DNA of 37,363 nt from Roseateles toxinivorans (GCA_945898095.1 CAMDHE010000038.1:1-37363), one strand, 5' to 3'. Shown: positions 15,866 to 26,283, numbered from the stretch's first letter. Notes: generated by a model from the sequence alone, not told the origin. A program made the numbers and translations.

Positions 15866-18201
15866 TCTTCGCGCTTGGGCAGCAGCAGATCGCGATTGCC
15901 ATTGGTGCCCATACTCGACACCAGACCCGATTTTTCCATCTGTTCGAGCAGCCTTGCAGCCCGGTTGTAGCCGATGCGCAGATGGCGCTGTACCAGCGAG
16001 ATCGAAGCGCGGCGGTGCTGCAGCACGATGCCGACCGCCTGGTCATACATCGGATCGGCCTCGCCATCGGCTTCGCCCGGGGCCATCGCCTCGCCGCCCT
16101 CACCTTCAAGCACACCGCCTTCGAGCATGCCCTCGATATAGTTCGGCTCGCCCTTGGATTTGAGATATTGCACGACGCGGTGCACCTCGTCGTCGCTGAC
16201 AAAGGCGCCATGCACGCGTATCGGCAGCCCGGTACCCGAAGGCATGTAGAGCATGTCGCCCATGCCCAGCAGCGCTTCGGCGCCCATCTGATCGAGGATC
16301 GTACGGCTGTCGATCTTGCTGCTGACCTGGAAGCTCAGCCGGGTCGGGATATTCGCCTTGATCAGACCGGTGATCACGTCGACGCTGGGGCGCTGGGTGG
16401 CCAGGATCAGGTGGATGCCGGCGGCGCGGGCCTTTTGCGCCAGCCTGGCGATCAGCTCTTCGATCTTCTTGCCGACGACCATCATCAGGTCGGCCAATTC
16501 ATCGATGACGACGACGATATAGGGCAGGCGTTCCAGCGGCTCGGGTTCTTCAGGCGTCAGGCTGAACGGGTTGGGCAATGACTCGCCGCGCTCGGCCGCT
16601 TCATCGATCTTCTTGTTGAAGCCGGCCAGATTGCGCACGCCGGCCTTGCTCATCAGCTTGTAGCGCCGCTCCATTTCGCCCACGCACCAGTTCAGCGCAT
16701 TGGCGGCCTGTTTCATGTCGGTCACCACCGGCGCCAGCAAATGCGGGATGCCTTCATAGACGCTCATCTCGAGCATCTTCGGGTCGATCAGGATCAGCCG
16801 CACATCGCGCGCTTCGGCCTTGTAGAGCAAGCTCAGGATCATCGCGTTGATGCCGACCGACTTACCCGATCCGGTCGTTCCCGCCACCAGGCAATGCGGC
16901 ATCTTGGCCAGATCGGCCACCACCGGCAGGCCGATGATGTCCTTGCCCAATCCCATCGTCAGTTGCGAAGGCGCATCGGCATAGATTTGCGAGCCGAGGA
17001 TCTCTGACAAACGGATCATCTGGCGGCGCGCATTCGGCAGTTCCAGCGCCATGTAGTTCTTGCCGGGAATGACTTCGACCACACGGATCGACACCAGGCT
17101 CAGCGAACGCGCCAGATCCTTGGCCAGGCCGACGATCTGCGATCCCTTGACGCCAGTGGCCGGCTCGATCTCGTAGCGGGTGATCACCGGGCCGGGCGAG
17201 GCGGCAACGACGCGCACCTCGACGCCGAAATCACGCAGCTTTTTCTCGATCATCCGCGACGTCATCTCGAGCGATTCGGGCGTGACTGACTCGATCCGAC
17301 CGGGTGCCGCATCGAGCAGATCAACCTGCGGCAATTTGCTGTCGCTGGCATCGACGAACAAAGTGGTCTGCCGCTCCTTGGCAACCCTTGTCGACTTGGG
17401 GACCTCGATCACCGGCGCTTCGATCACGATCGGCTGGTGCTCGACCACCCGCTCGACCTCGACGACCAGTTTGCGTTCCTGAGCGGCTTGCTCACCAAGG
17501 CGCTGATCCTCGACCATTTCGCGGTCAAGCAGGCGGCGCTCGCGCCATTCATCGATGCGGGTGCCGATCAGCTCCGCCAATTGCAACCAGGAAAACCTGA
17601 AGGCCAGCGACGCGGCAAGCAGCAAGACCGCGATCCAGACCACGCCCGAACCGGCAAAGCCCAGGAACTTCACGCTCAGCGGGCCCAGCGCAAAGCCCAT
17701 TGCGCCGCCGGCATGTCCGGGCAAATGGGCTTCCCAGGAGTAAAGCCGTGTCCATTCAAGCGCGCAAGCGGCGCAGAGCAGCAGCAAGGTGCCCAACAGG
17801 CGCGGAAGCAAGGGCCCGACTTGCTGCGCAGGACTGTTGATATGCAGGATCCTGGTCAAGCCGCTCAGCCACCAGCGCAAGGCCAGCAGCGGCAAGCACC
17901 AGGCCGAGTAGCCGAAACAGAACAGCAGCAGATCAGAAACCCAGGCCCCGAGTGCGCCGACTTTATTGGCATATTGCTCACGGCTGCCTGCGATTGAAAA
18001 GGCGGTGTCACCCAAGTCATGCGAGACCATCGCCAGCACAACCAGGCACCACAGCGGCGCCGCGATCAGCAGCCAGAGCGGCCTGCGCAAGGAAGGATTG
18101 AGAATCGGCGGCGGTGGCGCAATCTTCTTGGCCTGACGTCGGTGGACCTTGTCGGGCGCAAGCGCATCATCACCGCGCAGAAGGGAACCTGGAAAACTCA
18201 T
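15862..18201 (-). CDS. ftsK: DNA translocase FtsK
   Basis: 779-residue septal DNA pump that segregates chromosome termini and activates XerCD at dif. The N-terminal ~205 residues hold four to five membrane segments; a short charged linker follows, much shorter than in E. coli FtsK. The motor has Walker A GTTGSGKS near residue 439, the [20 protein letters not shown] stretch and Walker [16 protein letters not shown]. The C-terminal winged-helix gamma domain ([23 protein letters not shown]) reads KOPS-type sites. It is the first gene of ftsK-lolA-rarA and starts 47 bp after the Crp/Fnr gene. Confidence 0.96.
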   Translation of the reverse strand: MSFPGSLLRGDDALAPDKVHRRQAKKIAPPPPILNPSLRRPLWLLIAAPLWCLVVLAMVSHDLGDTAFSIAGSREQYANKVGALGAWVSDLLLFCFGYSAWCLPLLALRWWLSGLTRILHINSPAQQVGPLLPRLLGTLLLLCAACALEWTRLYSWEAHLPGHAGGAMGFALGPLSVKFLGFAGSGVVWIAVLLLAASLAFRFSWLQLAELIGTRIDEWRERRLLDREMVEDQRLGEQAAQERKLVVEVERVVEHQPIVIEAPVIEVPKSTRVAKERQTTLFVDASDSKLPQVDLLDAAPGRIESVTPESLEMTSRMIEKKLRDFGVEVRVVAASPGPVITRYEIEPATGVKGSQIVGLAKDLARSLSLVSIRVVEVIPGKNYMALELPNARRQMIRLSEILGSQIYADAPSQLTMGLGKDIIGLPVVADLAKMPHCLVAGTTGSGKSVGINAMILSLLYKAEARDVRLILIDPKMLEMSVYEGIPHLLAPVVTDMKQAANALNWCVGEMERRYKLMSKAGVRNLAGFNKKIDEAAERGESLPNPFSLTPEEPEPLERLPYIVVVIDELADLMMVVGKKIEELIARLAQKARAAGIHLILATQRPSVDVITGLIKANIPTRLSFQVSSKIDSRTILDQMGAEALLGMGDMLYMPSGTGLPIRVHGAFVSDDEVHRVVQYLKSKGEPNYIEGMLEGGVLEGEGGEAMAPGEADGEADPMYDQAVGIVLQHRRASISLVQRHLRIGYNRAARLLEQMEKSGLVSSMGTNGNRDLLLPKREE

Positions 18202-18248
18202 GGCGCCATTGTCGCGCAGGATTCGTCTCCGTTTGCCGGGTCAGCAGA

Positions 18249-18914
18249 TCAATCTGGCAAGCTTTTCTTGATCAAGACCGAGCCACTCTCCAGCGTTTCG
18301 ATCACGCCGCTCAATTCGAGATCCTTCATCACCCGGCTGACCATTTCACGCGAGGCGCCGACCACCTTGGCCATATCCTGACGCGAAACCTTGCCGCGGA
18401 TGATTTTTACGCCCTTGTCGTCCTCGGACATGTCGAGCAGCGTGCGCGCAACCCGGCCGTAGACGTCGAGCAAGGCCAGCGATTCGATCTGCCGGTCGGC
18501 ATTGCGCAGCCGCGCGACCAGGCCGCGCAATGTCGCATAAGCCATGCTGTTGGCGTCGGGCAGGCAGCGGGAAAACTCCGTGCGCCCCAGCACCAGCATA
18601 TCGGTCTGGATTTCGGCGCGTACGGTGGCCGAATGCGGTTTATGATCGATCAAGCTCATCTCGCCGACATAGTCGCCCTGCTTGAGTACGGCGAGAATCA
18701 CCTCCCGGCCACGCGGATCGGCAGTCAACACCCGGGCACGGCCGTTCAGCAGGATGAACAGCGCATCGGACTTGCAGCCCTGTTCTACGATCAGCTCGCC
18801 CCTTTTGAAGCGTCGCTTCATGACATTGTCGGCAACCGACTGCGCCTGATCGGCGGTAAGCAGAGAAAAAAGCGGTACCCTGCGGATCAAATCCAGGTTG
18901 GACAGCATTGCCAT
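18249..18914 (-). CDS. Crp/Fnr-family transcriptional regulator
   Basis: 221-residue regulator: an N-terminal cyclic-nucleotide-binding-like barrel (VILAVLKQGDYVGEMSLIDH) joined by a long dimer helix to a winged helix-turn-helix (SRQDMAKVVGASREMVSRVM). The cNMP pocket stretch GEMSLIDHKPHSATVRA resembles the cAMP-type pocket (GE...R...A) in part. There is no N-terminal cysteine cluster as in Fnr, so it is not an oxygen-sensing iron-sulfur protein. AAAGG lies close to the ATG. It is divergent from trxB across 167 bp and reads towards ftsK, so it may control either. Confidence 0.92.
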   Translation of the reverse strand: MAMLSNLDLIRRVPLFSLLTADQAQSVADNVMKRRFKRGELIVEQGCKSDALFILLNGRARVLTADPRGREVILAVLKQGDYVGEMSLIDHKPHSATVRAEIQTDMLVLGRTEFSRCLPDANSMAYATLRGLVARLRNADRQIESLALLDVYGRVARTLLDMSEDDKGVKIIRGKVSRQDMAKVVGASREMVSRVMKDLELSGVIETLESGSVLIKKSLPD

Positions 18915-18973
18915 GAGAGCCTTTTTGATTGATGTTTATTGACGGAAACCTGTCCAACGGAAACCGCCATCCC

Positions 18974-20041
<1,068 letters not shown>

Positions 20042-20123
20042 ACCGCTGCGCCCTGGATTGGCCGGAAGTGACCGGAACAAGGGCTGAAATCTGGCATTCT
20101 TGGCAGTTCCAGGACCGCTAAGC

Positions 20124-20152
20124 TGGCTTCAGGGCCAAATTCAGGCTATACT
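20124..20152 (+). promoter_or_regulatory. Candidate promoter of rpmB-rpmG
   Basis: A -10 TATACT at 20147-20152 with a weak -35 TGGCTT at 20124-20129, spaced 17 bp. It would give a leader of about 210 nt before rpmB, holding two hairpins. Confidence 0.35.
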
Positions 20153-20217
20153 CATCCTCTTTGCCGATATAGGCCGCGCCTTTGCTGTGAAGTTGCAGCG
20201 AAGTGATTGTCTGGCAC

Positions 20218-20318
20218 GCACTTGGTAAGCGGGGTGGTCAAACCCCCCGCCGCTTTGAGTGCGCAGCGTGGTCATCGAAGAGTGCTTTTCCAAGCCAATG
20301 AAACCCAAGGGTTTTGGC
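20218..20318 (+). promoter_or_regulatory. Structured leader of rpmB-rpmG (two hairpins)
   Basis: Hairpin 1 (20218-20262): GCACT pairs with AGTGC and AAGCGG with CCGCTT around a GC-rich apical loop. Hairpin 2 (20294-20318): GCCAA pairs with TTGGC and AAACC with GGTTT around loop CAAG, with a two-base bulge. Neither is followed by a T-run, so they do not look like terminators. The rest of the 327-bp trxB-rpmB gap shows no gene. A ribosomal-protein binding or mRNA processing site is possible. Confidence 0.45.
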
Positions 20319-20368
20319 AGCTTGTTCTGGGCACCAAGTCAGCAACGACATAAAACCGGAGAAGCGTC

Positions 20369-20602
20369 ATGGCACGCGTCTGTCAAGTTACGGGTAAGCG
20401 CCCGATGGTGGGCAACAATGTGTCCCACGCCAACAATAAAACGAAGCGTCGTTTTCTGCCGAATCTGCAGTACCGTCGCTTCTGGCTGGAAACAGAGAAC
20501 CGCTGGGTGCGTCTGCGCATCAGCAACGCTGCTTTGCGTCTGATCGACAAGGTCGGGATTGAGCAGATCGTTGCCGATCTTCGCGCCAAGGGCGAACTCT
20601 GA
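20369..20602 (+). CDS. rpmB: 50S ribosomal protein L28
   Basis: 77-residue basic ribosomal protein. It opens [20 protein letters not shown], the L28 signature, followed by [18 protein letters not shown], typical of proteobacterial L28. GGAG lies eight bases before the ATG. rpmG follows 29 bp downstream, the usual pair. Confidence 0.98.
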   Translation: MARVCQVTGKRPMVGNNVSHANNKTKRRFLPNLQYRRFWLETENRWVRLRISNAALRLIDKVGIEQIVADLRAKGEL

Positions 20603-20631
20603 TCGTCCACTAAGACTCAAGGAGCATCACC

Positions 20632-20799
20632 ATGGCCAAAGGCGCAAGAGAAAAAATCAAGTTGGAATCGACTGCTGGTACGGGTCATTTCTACACCACC
20701 GACAAGAACAAGAAGACGACGCCGACAAAGCTCGAATTCATGAAGTTCGACCCGAAGGCACGCAAGCATGTCCTGTACAAGGAAACCAAGCTGAAGTAA
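20632..20799 (+). CDS. rpmG: 50S ribosomal protein L33
   Basis: 55-residue ribosomal protein that begins [20 protein letters not shown] and contains [20 protein letters not shown], the L33 signature. It lacks the zinc cysteines, so it is the zinc-independent form. AAGGAG is placed eight bases before the ATG. It shares a transcript with rpmB and ends 28 bp before a strong terminator. Confidence 0.98.
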   Translation: MAKGAREKIKLESTAGTGHFYTTDKNKKTTPTKLEFMKFDPKARKHVLYKETKLK

Positions 20800-20822
20800 T
20801 TCGGCAACGGCCTTGCGGCCCC

Positions 20823-20857
20823 AAAAACCCTGCCGGCGCAAGCCCGCAGGGTTTTTT
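20823..20857. terminator. Rho-independent terminator after rpmG
   Basis: Stem CCCTGC / GCAGGG (20828-20833 with 20846-20851) with T6 after it and A5 before it, so it can work on both strands. It ends the rpmB-rpmG transcript. Confidence 0.92.
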
Positions 20858-20885
20858 ACTTTCCGTCCCAGTTCCAGAGCAGACA

Positions 20886-21156
20886 TGAAAAAGCCGGTCA
20901 TTGACCCTAGATTCGGCAGTTGACCGCTTCCCACCGCCACGAAGGCCGCATGCCAGCTAAGATTTTTCTACCCGCCAGCCATTCCCCCAATGGGTGAAAA
21001 CGCTACGCACCCGATTGAGCCATGCTAAGGCACGCTGGCTGTGTTGCTTCTCCTGGTGGGCATCAGCCCACTGCGTCGGCGCGCCTTGCCAGCGCACCGC
21101 ATCGCAACCCACTCGGCCGCGTCCAACTACCGGATCTAGGTTGACCGGCTTTTTCA
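20886..21156. mobile_element. 271-bp MITE-like element with ~38-bp imperfect inverted ends
   Basis: The left end (20886-20927) and the reverse complement of the right end (21119-21156) share TGAAAAAGCCGGTCA exactly, then after a 3-4 base gap CTAGATTCGGCAGTTG aligns with CTAGATCCGGTAGTTG. The two ends are 42 and 38 bp long. No target duplication is obvious. The interior has no transposase; a 66-codon frame on the minus strand (21157-20957) starts in the right end and has no known relative. It fills the gap between the rpmG terminator and the desaturase. Confidence 0.65.
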
Positions 21157-21174
21157 AGGGGAAACAAGGACTGA

Positions 21175-22395
21175 TCAGCTATGCACTGCGCGCAAGCTCA
21201 TCGAGAAGCTGCGCAGCTCGGCGATGCCGCTTTCCTCGGCCCGTCGGCACCAGGCTTGCAGGTCGCTGACCAACTGCTCGGCCGACACATTGGTGCGGGT
21301 CCACAGCTGGCGTAACTCTTCACGCATCGTCAAGAGCAGGTCCAGCGACGGACTGGCGGCGCGGATGCCGGCGATCTGTTGCATCCAGACGGCAGGGATC
21401 TTGTCCTCGTCGCGGTGCAACCAGCGCTTGGCCTGGCTGAACTGAACCCATTGCGCCTTGTGCTCGCCGCCCTGCGCCTTCAAGCGGCTGACCTCGGCAG
21501 CACAAGCGGCCTTCAAGCCCTGGGCATAGCTGGCCATCAATTCATAGCGGTTGGCAATGATCGCCTCAAGTGTGGCCTTGTCGGCTGGCTTGACTTCACC
21601 CTGGCGCAGCTTGGGCACCGTCTTGCGAACCTTGGCCCAGCCGATCATTTCCATCGCCCGGATATAGCCCCAGCCGATGTCGAACTCGAACCTCTTGACC
21701 GAGAACTTGGCTGAGGTCGGATAGGTATGGTGGTTGTTGTGCAATTCCTCGCCACCGATCAGGATGCCCCAGGGAGAGACATTGGTCGAAGCATCAGGTG
21801 CCTCGAAATTGCGATAACCCCAAAAATGGCCGATGCCGTTGATCACACCAGTCGCCCAGACCGGGATCCAGACCATCTGTATCGCCCAGACCGTCAGGCC
21901 GATGGCACCGAACAAAGCCAGGTTGATGACCAGCATGACGCCCACGCCCTGCCAGCTGTAACGGGTATACAAATTGCGCTCGAGCCAATCGTCAGGCGTC
22001 CCCAGACCATATTTGGCCGTCGTTTCGGAATTCAGCGCCTCGGCCCGGTAAAGCTCGACCCCAGTCAGCAGCAAGGCCGGCAGGCCGCGTGTCTGCGGGC
22101 TGTGCGGGTCCTCGTCGGTTTCGCATTTGGCATGGTGCTTGCGGTGTACCGCAACGAATTCCCTGGTCACCAGACCAGTAGTCAACCACAGCCAGAAGCG
22201 GAAGAAATGCGCCGGAACCGGCCCCAGATCGAGCGCCCGATGGGCTTGAGCACGGTGCAGGAAGATCGTCACGCCCAGAATCGTGAAATGGGTCACGACC
22301 AAGGTGTAGGCCACGACTTGCCAGATGCTGGCATTCAGCAGACCATAGCCGAGCCACTGCACTATTGCGTCATGTAACGCGATCAGGAAGTTCAT
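21175..22395 (-). CDS. Membrane fatty acid (acyl-CoA/acyl-lipid) desaturase
   Basis: 406-residue integral membrane di-iron desaturase that puts a cis double bond into acyl chains, probably delta-9. Three histidine boxes are present: HRAQAH (47-52), HRKHH (84-88) and HNNHH (219-223). Hydrophobic segments sit around 12-45, 65-80 and 150-190. A C-terminal helical extension of about 150 residues follows the core, as in many proteobacterial forms. ATG 22395 is chosen; a GTG at 22407 four codons earlier is also possible, with GGAG between them and the upstream bases. The gene lies just beyond the MITE-like element, which ends 18 bp from its stop. Confidence 0.93.
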   Translation of the reverse strand: MNFLIALHDAIVQWLGYGLLNASIWQVVAYTLVVTHFTILGVTIFLHRAQAHRALDLGPVPAHFFRFWLWLTTGLVTREFVAVHRKHHAKCETDEDPHSPQTRGLPALLLTGVELYRAEALNSETTAKYGLGTPDDWLERNLYTRYSWQGVGVMLVINLALFGAIGLTVWAIQMVWIPVWATGVINGIGHFWGYRNFEAPDASTNVSPWGILIGGEELHNNHHTYPTSAKFSVKRFEFDIGWGYIRAMEMIGWAKVRKTVPKLRQGEVKPADKATLEAIIANRYELMASYAQGLKAACAAEVSRLKAQGGEHKAQWVQFSQAKRWLHRDEDKIPAVWMQQIAGIRAASPSLDLLLTMREELRQLWTRTNVSAEQLVSDLQAWCRRAEESGIAELRSFSMSLRAVHS

Positions 22396-22500
22396 GCGTT
22401 TTTTCACTCCGCCCGCTGCCGGGCAACAAAATTAAACAATCCCCCTAGATTGTAGGGTAGCCGGGTGAAAAACGGCTAATTTTTCCTGGCCAAGGTCGGC

Positions 22501-23760
22501 TCAGACCTTCTCCCAGACCGCCGCGAAAAAGCCATCGGTCTGATGTTGATGCGGCCACAGCCTCAGATAGCCGTTTTCAACCAGGCTGTCGGCCTGTTCG
22601 ACATGGGCACGCGACAGCACCTCGTTGGCGGGCAATAACTTGAATTGCGGATGCGCCGCGCTGAACGCTTCGGCAATACCCTCGTTCTCGGCATCGAGCA
22701 AGCTGCAAGTCGCGTAGACCAGTCGCCCACCCGGCTTCAACAAACGCGCGGCGCTGGTCAGGATCACCAGTTGCTTGACTTTCAATTCTTCAATGCCGGG
22801 CAGCGACTGGCGCCATTTCAAGTCAGGATTGCGGCGCAAGGTACCCAGGCCGGAGCAAGGCGCATCGACCAGCACCCGATCGATCTTGCCAGCCAGGCGT
22901 TTGATGCGATCGTCGCGTTCATGCGCGATCTGCGCCGGAAAGACGTTCGATAAGCCGCTACGGGCCAATCTCGGCTTCATCGCAGCGAGTCGGTGGCCCG
23001 AGACGTCGAAGGCATAGAGCCTGCCGGTGTTGCGCATTGCCGCACCCAACGCCAAAGTCTTGCCGCCGGCACCGGCGCAGAAATCAACCACCATTTCGCC
23101 GCGTTTAGGGTCCAGCAGCAAGGCCAGCAATTGGCTGCCTTCGTCTTGTACCTCGACGCCGCCACCGGTAAACAGTTCGAGCTTGTTCAATGCCGGCTTG
23201 CCAGGTACCCGCAGCCCCCAAGGCGAATAGGGCGTCGGCTCGCAGGCAATGCCGGCCGCCTGCAAGGCCGCTTGCGCTTCCTCGCGCTTGTTCTTCAGGA
23301 CATTGACGCGCAGATCGAGCGGCGCAGACAAGCTCATGCTGTCTGCCAGGGCCCAGAACTTCTCGTCGCCAAGCCGCTTCAGCAGCGGTTCGGCCAGCCA
23401 TTCGGGCAGGTTATGGCGCAGGCGCGCAGGCAAAGCGGTCTTGTCAATCGCCTGCACCTGTTCCAGCCATTGCTGTTCGGTCGGACTCAGGGCGCCGCGC
23501 AGAAAGCTTTCATTGCCCTGCCAGGCCAGGATCGCCAAGCGGCGTTCGGTCGGCCCGATACCTGATTGCGCCAGATGCTGCAACAGCGGACGCTGCCGGA
23601 GCACGGCGTAAGTGGTCTCGGCAAGGGCATGGCGCTCACGCTGGCCGAGGGCCTTGTGGTTACGGAAAAAGGCGGAAACCACGCTGTCAGCGGGGAATTC
23701 GAGCTTGAGCACATTGCGAAGCAATTCGCAGCTCATATCTAGAAGGGCATTAGGATGCAT
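22501..23760 (-). CDS. RsmB/NOP-family rRNA (cytosine-C5) methyltransferase
   Basis: 419-residue SAM-dependent RNA m5C methyltransferase. The N-terminal part is an NusB-like/antitermination-type helical region (FFRNHKALGQRERHALAETTYAVLRQ). The Rossmann part holds VVDFCAGAGGKTLALGAAM (SAM loop), VLVDAPCSGLGTLRRNPDLK with the release cysteine, and VYATCSLLDAENEG with the catalytic TCS cysteine. It is in the RsmB group; the precise target cytosine is not certain. Its ATG shares the palindrome ATGCAT with the first possible ATG of the divergent DUF1653 gene. Confidence 0.93.
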   Translation of the reverse strand: MHPNALLDMSCELLRNVLKLEFPADSVVSAFFRNHKALGQRERHALAETTYAVLRQRPLLQHLAQSGIGPTERRLAILAWQGNESFLRGALSPTEQQWLEQVQAIDKTALPARLRHNLPEWLAEPLLKRLGDEKFWALADSMSLSAPLDLRVNVLKNKREEAQAALQAAGIACEPTPYSPWGLRVPGKPALNKLELFTGGGVEVQDEGSQLLALLLDPKRGEMVVDFCAGAGGKTLALGAAMRNTGRLYAFDVSGHRLAAMKPRLARSGLSNVFPAQIAHERDDRIKRLAGKIDRVLVDAPCSGLGTLRRNPDLKWRQSLPGIEELKVKQLVILTSAARLLKPGGRLVYATCSLLDAENEGIAEAFSAAHPQFKLLPANEVLSRAHVEQADSLVENGYLRLWPHQHQTDGFFAAVWEKV

Positions 23761-23763
23761 TCG

Positions 23764-24033
23764 ATGATTATCCCAGCCGAATCAACGAGCCCTGCGGCCG
23801 ACGCAGATTTGCCACCGCTGCCCGCCACGCCGACCGGCCTTTACCGTCACTACAAGGGCGGCGAATATCAGGTGATCGGCGCGGCGCGGCATAGCGAAAC
23901 CCTGGAGTTCCTGGTCGTCTACCGGCCGCTTTACAACGCGAGCGGCTTGTGGGTGCGGCCCCATGCCATGTTCTTCGGCACGCTCGAGGTCAATGGCGTG
24001 ACAGTGCAGCGTTTCACGCCGCTGCCAGGATGA
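23764..24033 (+). CDS. DUF1653 domain protein
   Basis: Small cytoplasmic protein (89 residues). The DUF1653 signature is clear: GLYRHYKGGEYQVIGAARHSETLE, then VVYRPLY and LWVRPHAMFFGTLEVNG. Function unknown. ATG 23764 is preferred because AGGA lies eight bases before it; an ATG at 23755 is in frame but would face the divergent methyltransferase start with no spacing for a ribosome site. It is convergent with purN. Confidence 0.9.
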   Translation: MIIPAESTSPAADADLPPLPATPTGLYRHYKGGEYQVIGAARHSETLEFLVVYRPLYNASGLWVRPHAMFFGTLEVNGVTVQRFTPLPG

Positions 24034-24080
24034 AGCTGCTGCCGGCCTTCAGCAGGGCCACCAGGACCTGACGGATTGCC

Positions 24081-24125
24081 GATCGCCATCGATCAGCATC
24101 GATCGCATCAGCTGCATTGACGATC
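24081..24125. repeat. Phased GATC cluster
   Basis: GATC tetramers start at 24081, 24091 and 24101, exactly 10 bp apart, and again at 24122, in the short gap between convergent DUF1653 and purN. The three 10-mers are near repeats of GATCgccatc. Confidence 0.5.
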
Positions 24126-24144
24126 AATATCCTGGCCGGAATCT

Positions 24145-24771
24145 TCAGCTGAAGGCCTGACTCTCTCCGCCCAGTTGCTGTACCAAGCCGCCTTCGATGC
24201 GCAACTGGTCTTCGACGAACCAGCGCACCGCACGCGGGTACATGACATGCTCCAGCGCCAGCACCCGATCGGTCACGCTGGCCAGATCGTCGCCCGCTTG
24301 CACGGCGGTAACGGCCTGGGCGACGATCGCGCCATGGTCGAGCTCGGCAGTGACGAAATGGACGGTCGCGCCGACGAATTTGCAGCCTTGGGCCAGCGCC
24401 CTGGCATGGGTATTCAAGCCGGTGAAAGCAGGCAGCAAGGACGGATGGACATTCAGCATGCGGCCGGCGTAATGGCCGACAAAGCCCGGTGTGAAGATGC
24501 GCATGAACCCCGCCAGCACCAGCAGATGCGGCTCAAAACCGTCAATCACGCCTTGCAATTCGGCATCGAATGCAGCCCGCCCGTCGAAGGCCCGATGGTC
24601 GACCACCGCCGTGGCGATGCCATGGCTTGCGGCGAATTCAAGTCCGGCCGCGTCAGGGCGGTTGCTGACCACGGCAACGATCCGCGCGGGCCAAGCCTCT
24701 TGCTCGCAGGCCCTCACGATGGCCTGCATATTGGAGCCTCGCCCCGAGATCAGAATCACGATGTTCTTCAT
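24145..24771 (-). CDS. purN: Phosphoribosylglycinamide formyltransferase
   Basis: 208-residue enzyme of purine synthesis that formylates GAR using 10-formyl-THF. N-terminal GRGSNMQAI (10-18) binds the GAR phosphate; the catalytic triad is N107, H109 (NVHPSLLPAF) and D145 (ELDHGAIV). ATG 24771 gives the family N-terminus (MKNIVILISGRGSN); a longer frame from 24816 would overlap trpS and adds an unlike leader. It is divergent from trpS with a 44-bp gap. Confidence 0.95.
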   Translation of the reverse strand: MKNIVILISGRGSNMQAIVRACEQEAWPARIVAVVSNRPDAAGLEFAASHGIATAVVDHRAFDGRAAFDAELQGVIDGFEPHLLVLAGFMRIFTPGFVGHYAGRMLNVHPSLLPAFTGLNTHARALAQGCKFVGATVHFVTAELDHGAIVAQAVTAVQAGDDLASVTDRVLALEHVMYPRAVRWFVEDQLRIEGGLVQQLGGESQAFS

Positions 24772-24815
24772 CCGCCGGCAGTGTAACAATGCGCCTCCAC
24801 TGACTCGCGCCCGCA

Positions 24816-25844
24816 ATGCCTACCGAATCCAGCTCCAAGCCCCAAGCGCGCCAGCGTGTGGTCTCCGGCATGCGCCCGACGGGTGCCCTGCACCTCGGCC
24901 ATTTCCACGGCGTGCTGAAAAACTGGGTGCATCTGCAATCGATTCACGATTGTTTTTTCTTCGTCGCCGACTGGCATGCGCTGACCACCCAATACCGCGA
25001 CAAGCAGGACCGCAGCCAGATCGAAGGCAATGTCTACGACATGGTGATCGACTGGCTGGCCGCAGGCGTCGATCCCGAAAAAGCCACCTTGTTCATCCAG
25101 AGCCGGATGCCCGAGCATGCCGAGCTGTTCACCCTGCTGGCGATGAGCACGCCGACCGGCTGGCTCGAGCGTATTCCCGGCTACAAGAGCCAGGCCGAAA
25201 AAGGCCGCGGGCGCGACACCTATGGCCTGCTAGGCTATCCCTTGCTGCAAGCGGCCGACATCCTGATCTACAAGGGCGACCATGTGCCGGTCGGCGAGGA
25301 CCAGGCTGCCCATGTCGAACTGACACGCGAAGTAGCCCGGCGCTTCAACCATGTCTACAGCCCGGCCGAGCCCATGCTGCCCGAGCCGCGCGAACTGCTG
25401 ACCAGCAATTCGCGGCTGACCGGGCTTGACGGCCGCAAGATGAGCAAAAGCGCCGGCAACGCGATCGCGATGCGCGATGCGCCGACTGTCGTCGCCGGCA
25501 AGATCCGCACGATGCAGACCGACCCGCAGCGGGTGCGCTTGCATGACGCCGGCGAGCCGGCGCGCTGCCCGGTCTGGCCGCTGCATCAGGTCTATTCAGA
25601 CCCGTTGACCCTTGACTGGGTCGAGCAAGGCTGTCGCAGCGCCGGCATCGGCTGCCTGGAGTGCAAGCAGCCGCTGATCGAGTCGATCCAGAAAGAACAA
25701 CAACCCTGGCGCGAGCGCGCCGATGAATATCTGGCCAAGCCCAAGCAAGTGCAATGGATCGTCGAGATGGGCACCGAACGGGCCCGGGTGGTGGCGCGCA
25801 AGACCTTGCGCGAAGTCCGTTCCGCCATGGGTCTGGCTTATTGA
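24816..25844 (+). CDS. trpS: Tryptophan--tRNA ligase
   Basis: 342-residue class I synthetase. HIGH-type motif HLGH is at 26-29 (GALHLGHFHGVLKNW), KMSKS at 208-212 (DGRKMSKSAGNAI). The GDHVPVGEDQAAHVELTREVARRFN stretch is the TrpRS tryptophan/AMP pocket region. It precedes the DUF3717 and MATE genes on the same strand, with only 10 bp to the next ATG. Confidence 0.96.
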   Translation: MPTESSSKPQARQRVVSGMRPTGALHLGHFHGVLKNWVHLQSIHDCFFFVADWHALTTQYRDKQDRSQIEGNVYDMVIDWLAAGVDPEKATLFIQSRMPEHAELFTLLAMSTPTGWLERIPGYKSQAEKGRGRDTYGLLGYPLLQAADILIYKGDHVPVGEDQAAHVELTREVARRFNHVYSPAEPMLPEPRELLTSNSRLTGLDGRKMSKSAGNAIAMRDAPTVVAGKIRTMQTDPQRVRLHDAGEPARCPVWPLHQVYSDPLTLDWVEQGCRSAGIGCLECKQPLIESIQKEQQPWRERADEYLAKPKQVQWIVEMGTERARVVARKTLREVRSAMGLAY

Positions 25845-25854
25845 AGCGGCTGCC

Positions 25855-26283
25855 ATGACGACAATCCATATCACCGACATCGAGGCCGCGATCAACTGGT
25901 GGCGAGAGCGCCAACCGTCCAGCGACGGTGTCGACCTCGCTGCCGAAGTCAACGCATTGGCCGAGACCTACGCCTTGATGGTGCATCGACGCGAAACTGA
26001 TTGCGCCGAAGAAAACCTGGGGCCCGAATCCATGCAAGCCTGGCTGCGCTGGTACGACAGCACGCCCGACGCGCCTTGCATCGCCATCTGCACCACCAGC
26101 CAGGGCGATGAGCAATGCAAAGGCTGCGGCCGCAGCTTTGACGAAGTGCAGCATTGGCCGGTGATGACGCCGGCCGAAAAGCGCATCACCTGGCGCCGCA
26201 TTTCGACCGAGGCGACAGCCTGGCGCTTCAACCGCTATGCCGAGCGCGCGCAGGACAACCAAGCTCCGCAGGCAGGCAATTGA
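25855..26283 (+). CDS. DUF3717 protein fused to a DUF1289-like cysteine motif
   Basis: 142 residues. The N-terminus (ITDIEAAINWWRERQPS) is the DUF3717 signature, a family mainly seen in Burkholderiales. The C-terminal half looks like DUF1289: CIAICTTSQGDEQCKGCGRSFDEVQHW, with four cysteines likely to bind metal, and the conserved hydrophobic tail with RITWRRI. A second, stand-alone DUF1289 gene lies 1.8 kb away. Its stop overlaps the MATE start (TTGA), 10 bp after trpS. Function unknown. Confidence 0.85.
   Translation: MTTIHITDIEAAINWWRERQPSSDGVDLAAEVNALAETYALMVHRRETDCAEENLGPESMQAWLRWYDSTPDAPCIAICTTSQGDEQCKGCGRSFDEVQHWPVMTPAEKRITWRRISTEATAWRFNRYAERAQDNQAPQAGN

Noticed and set aside
26154-26279. 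Longer N-terminus for the MATE protein.
   Set aside because: It lies wholly within the DUF3717/DUF1289 gene in another frame and contains no MATE features.
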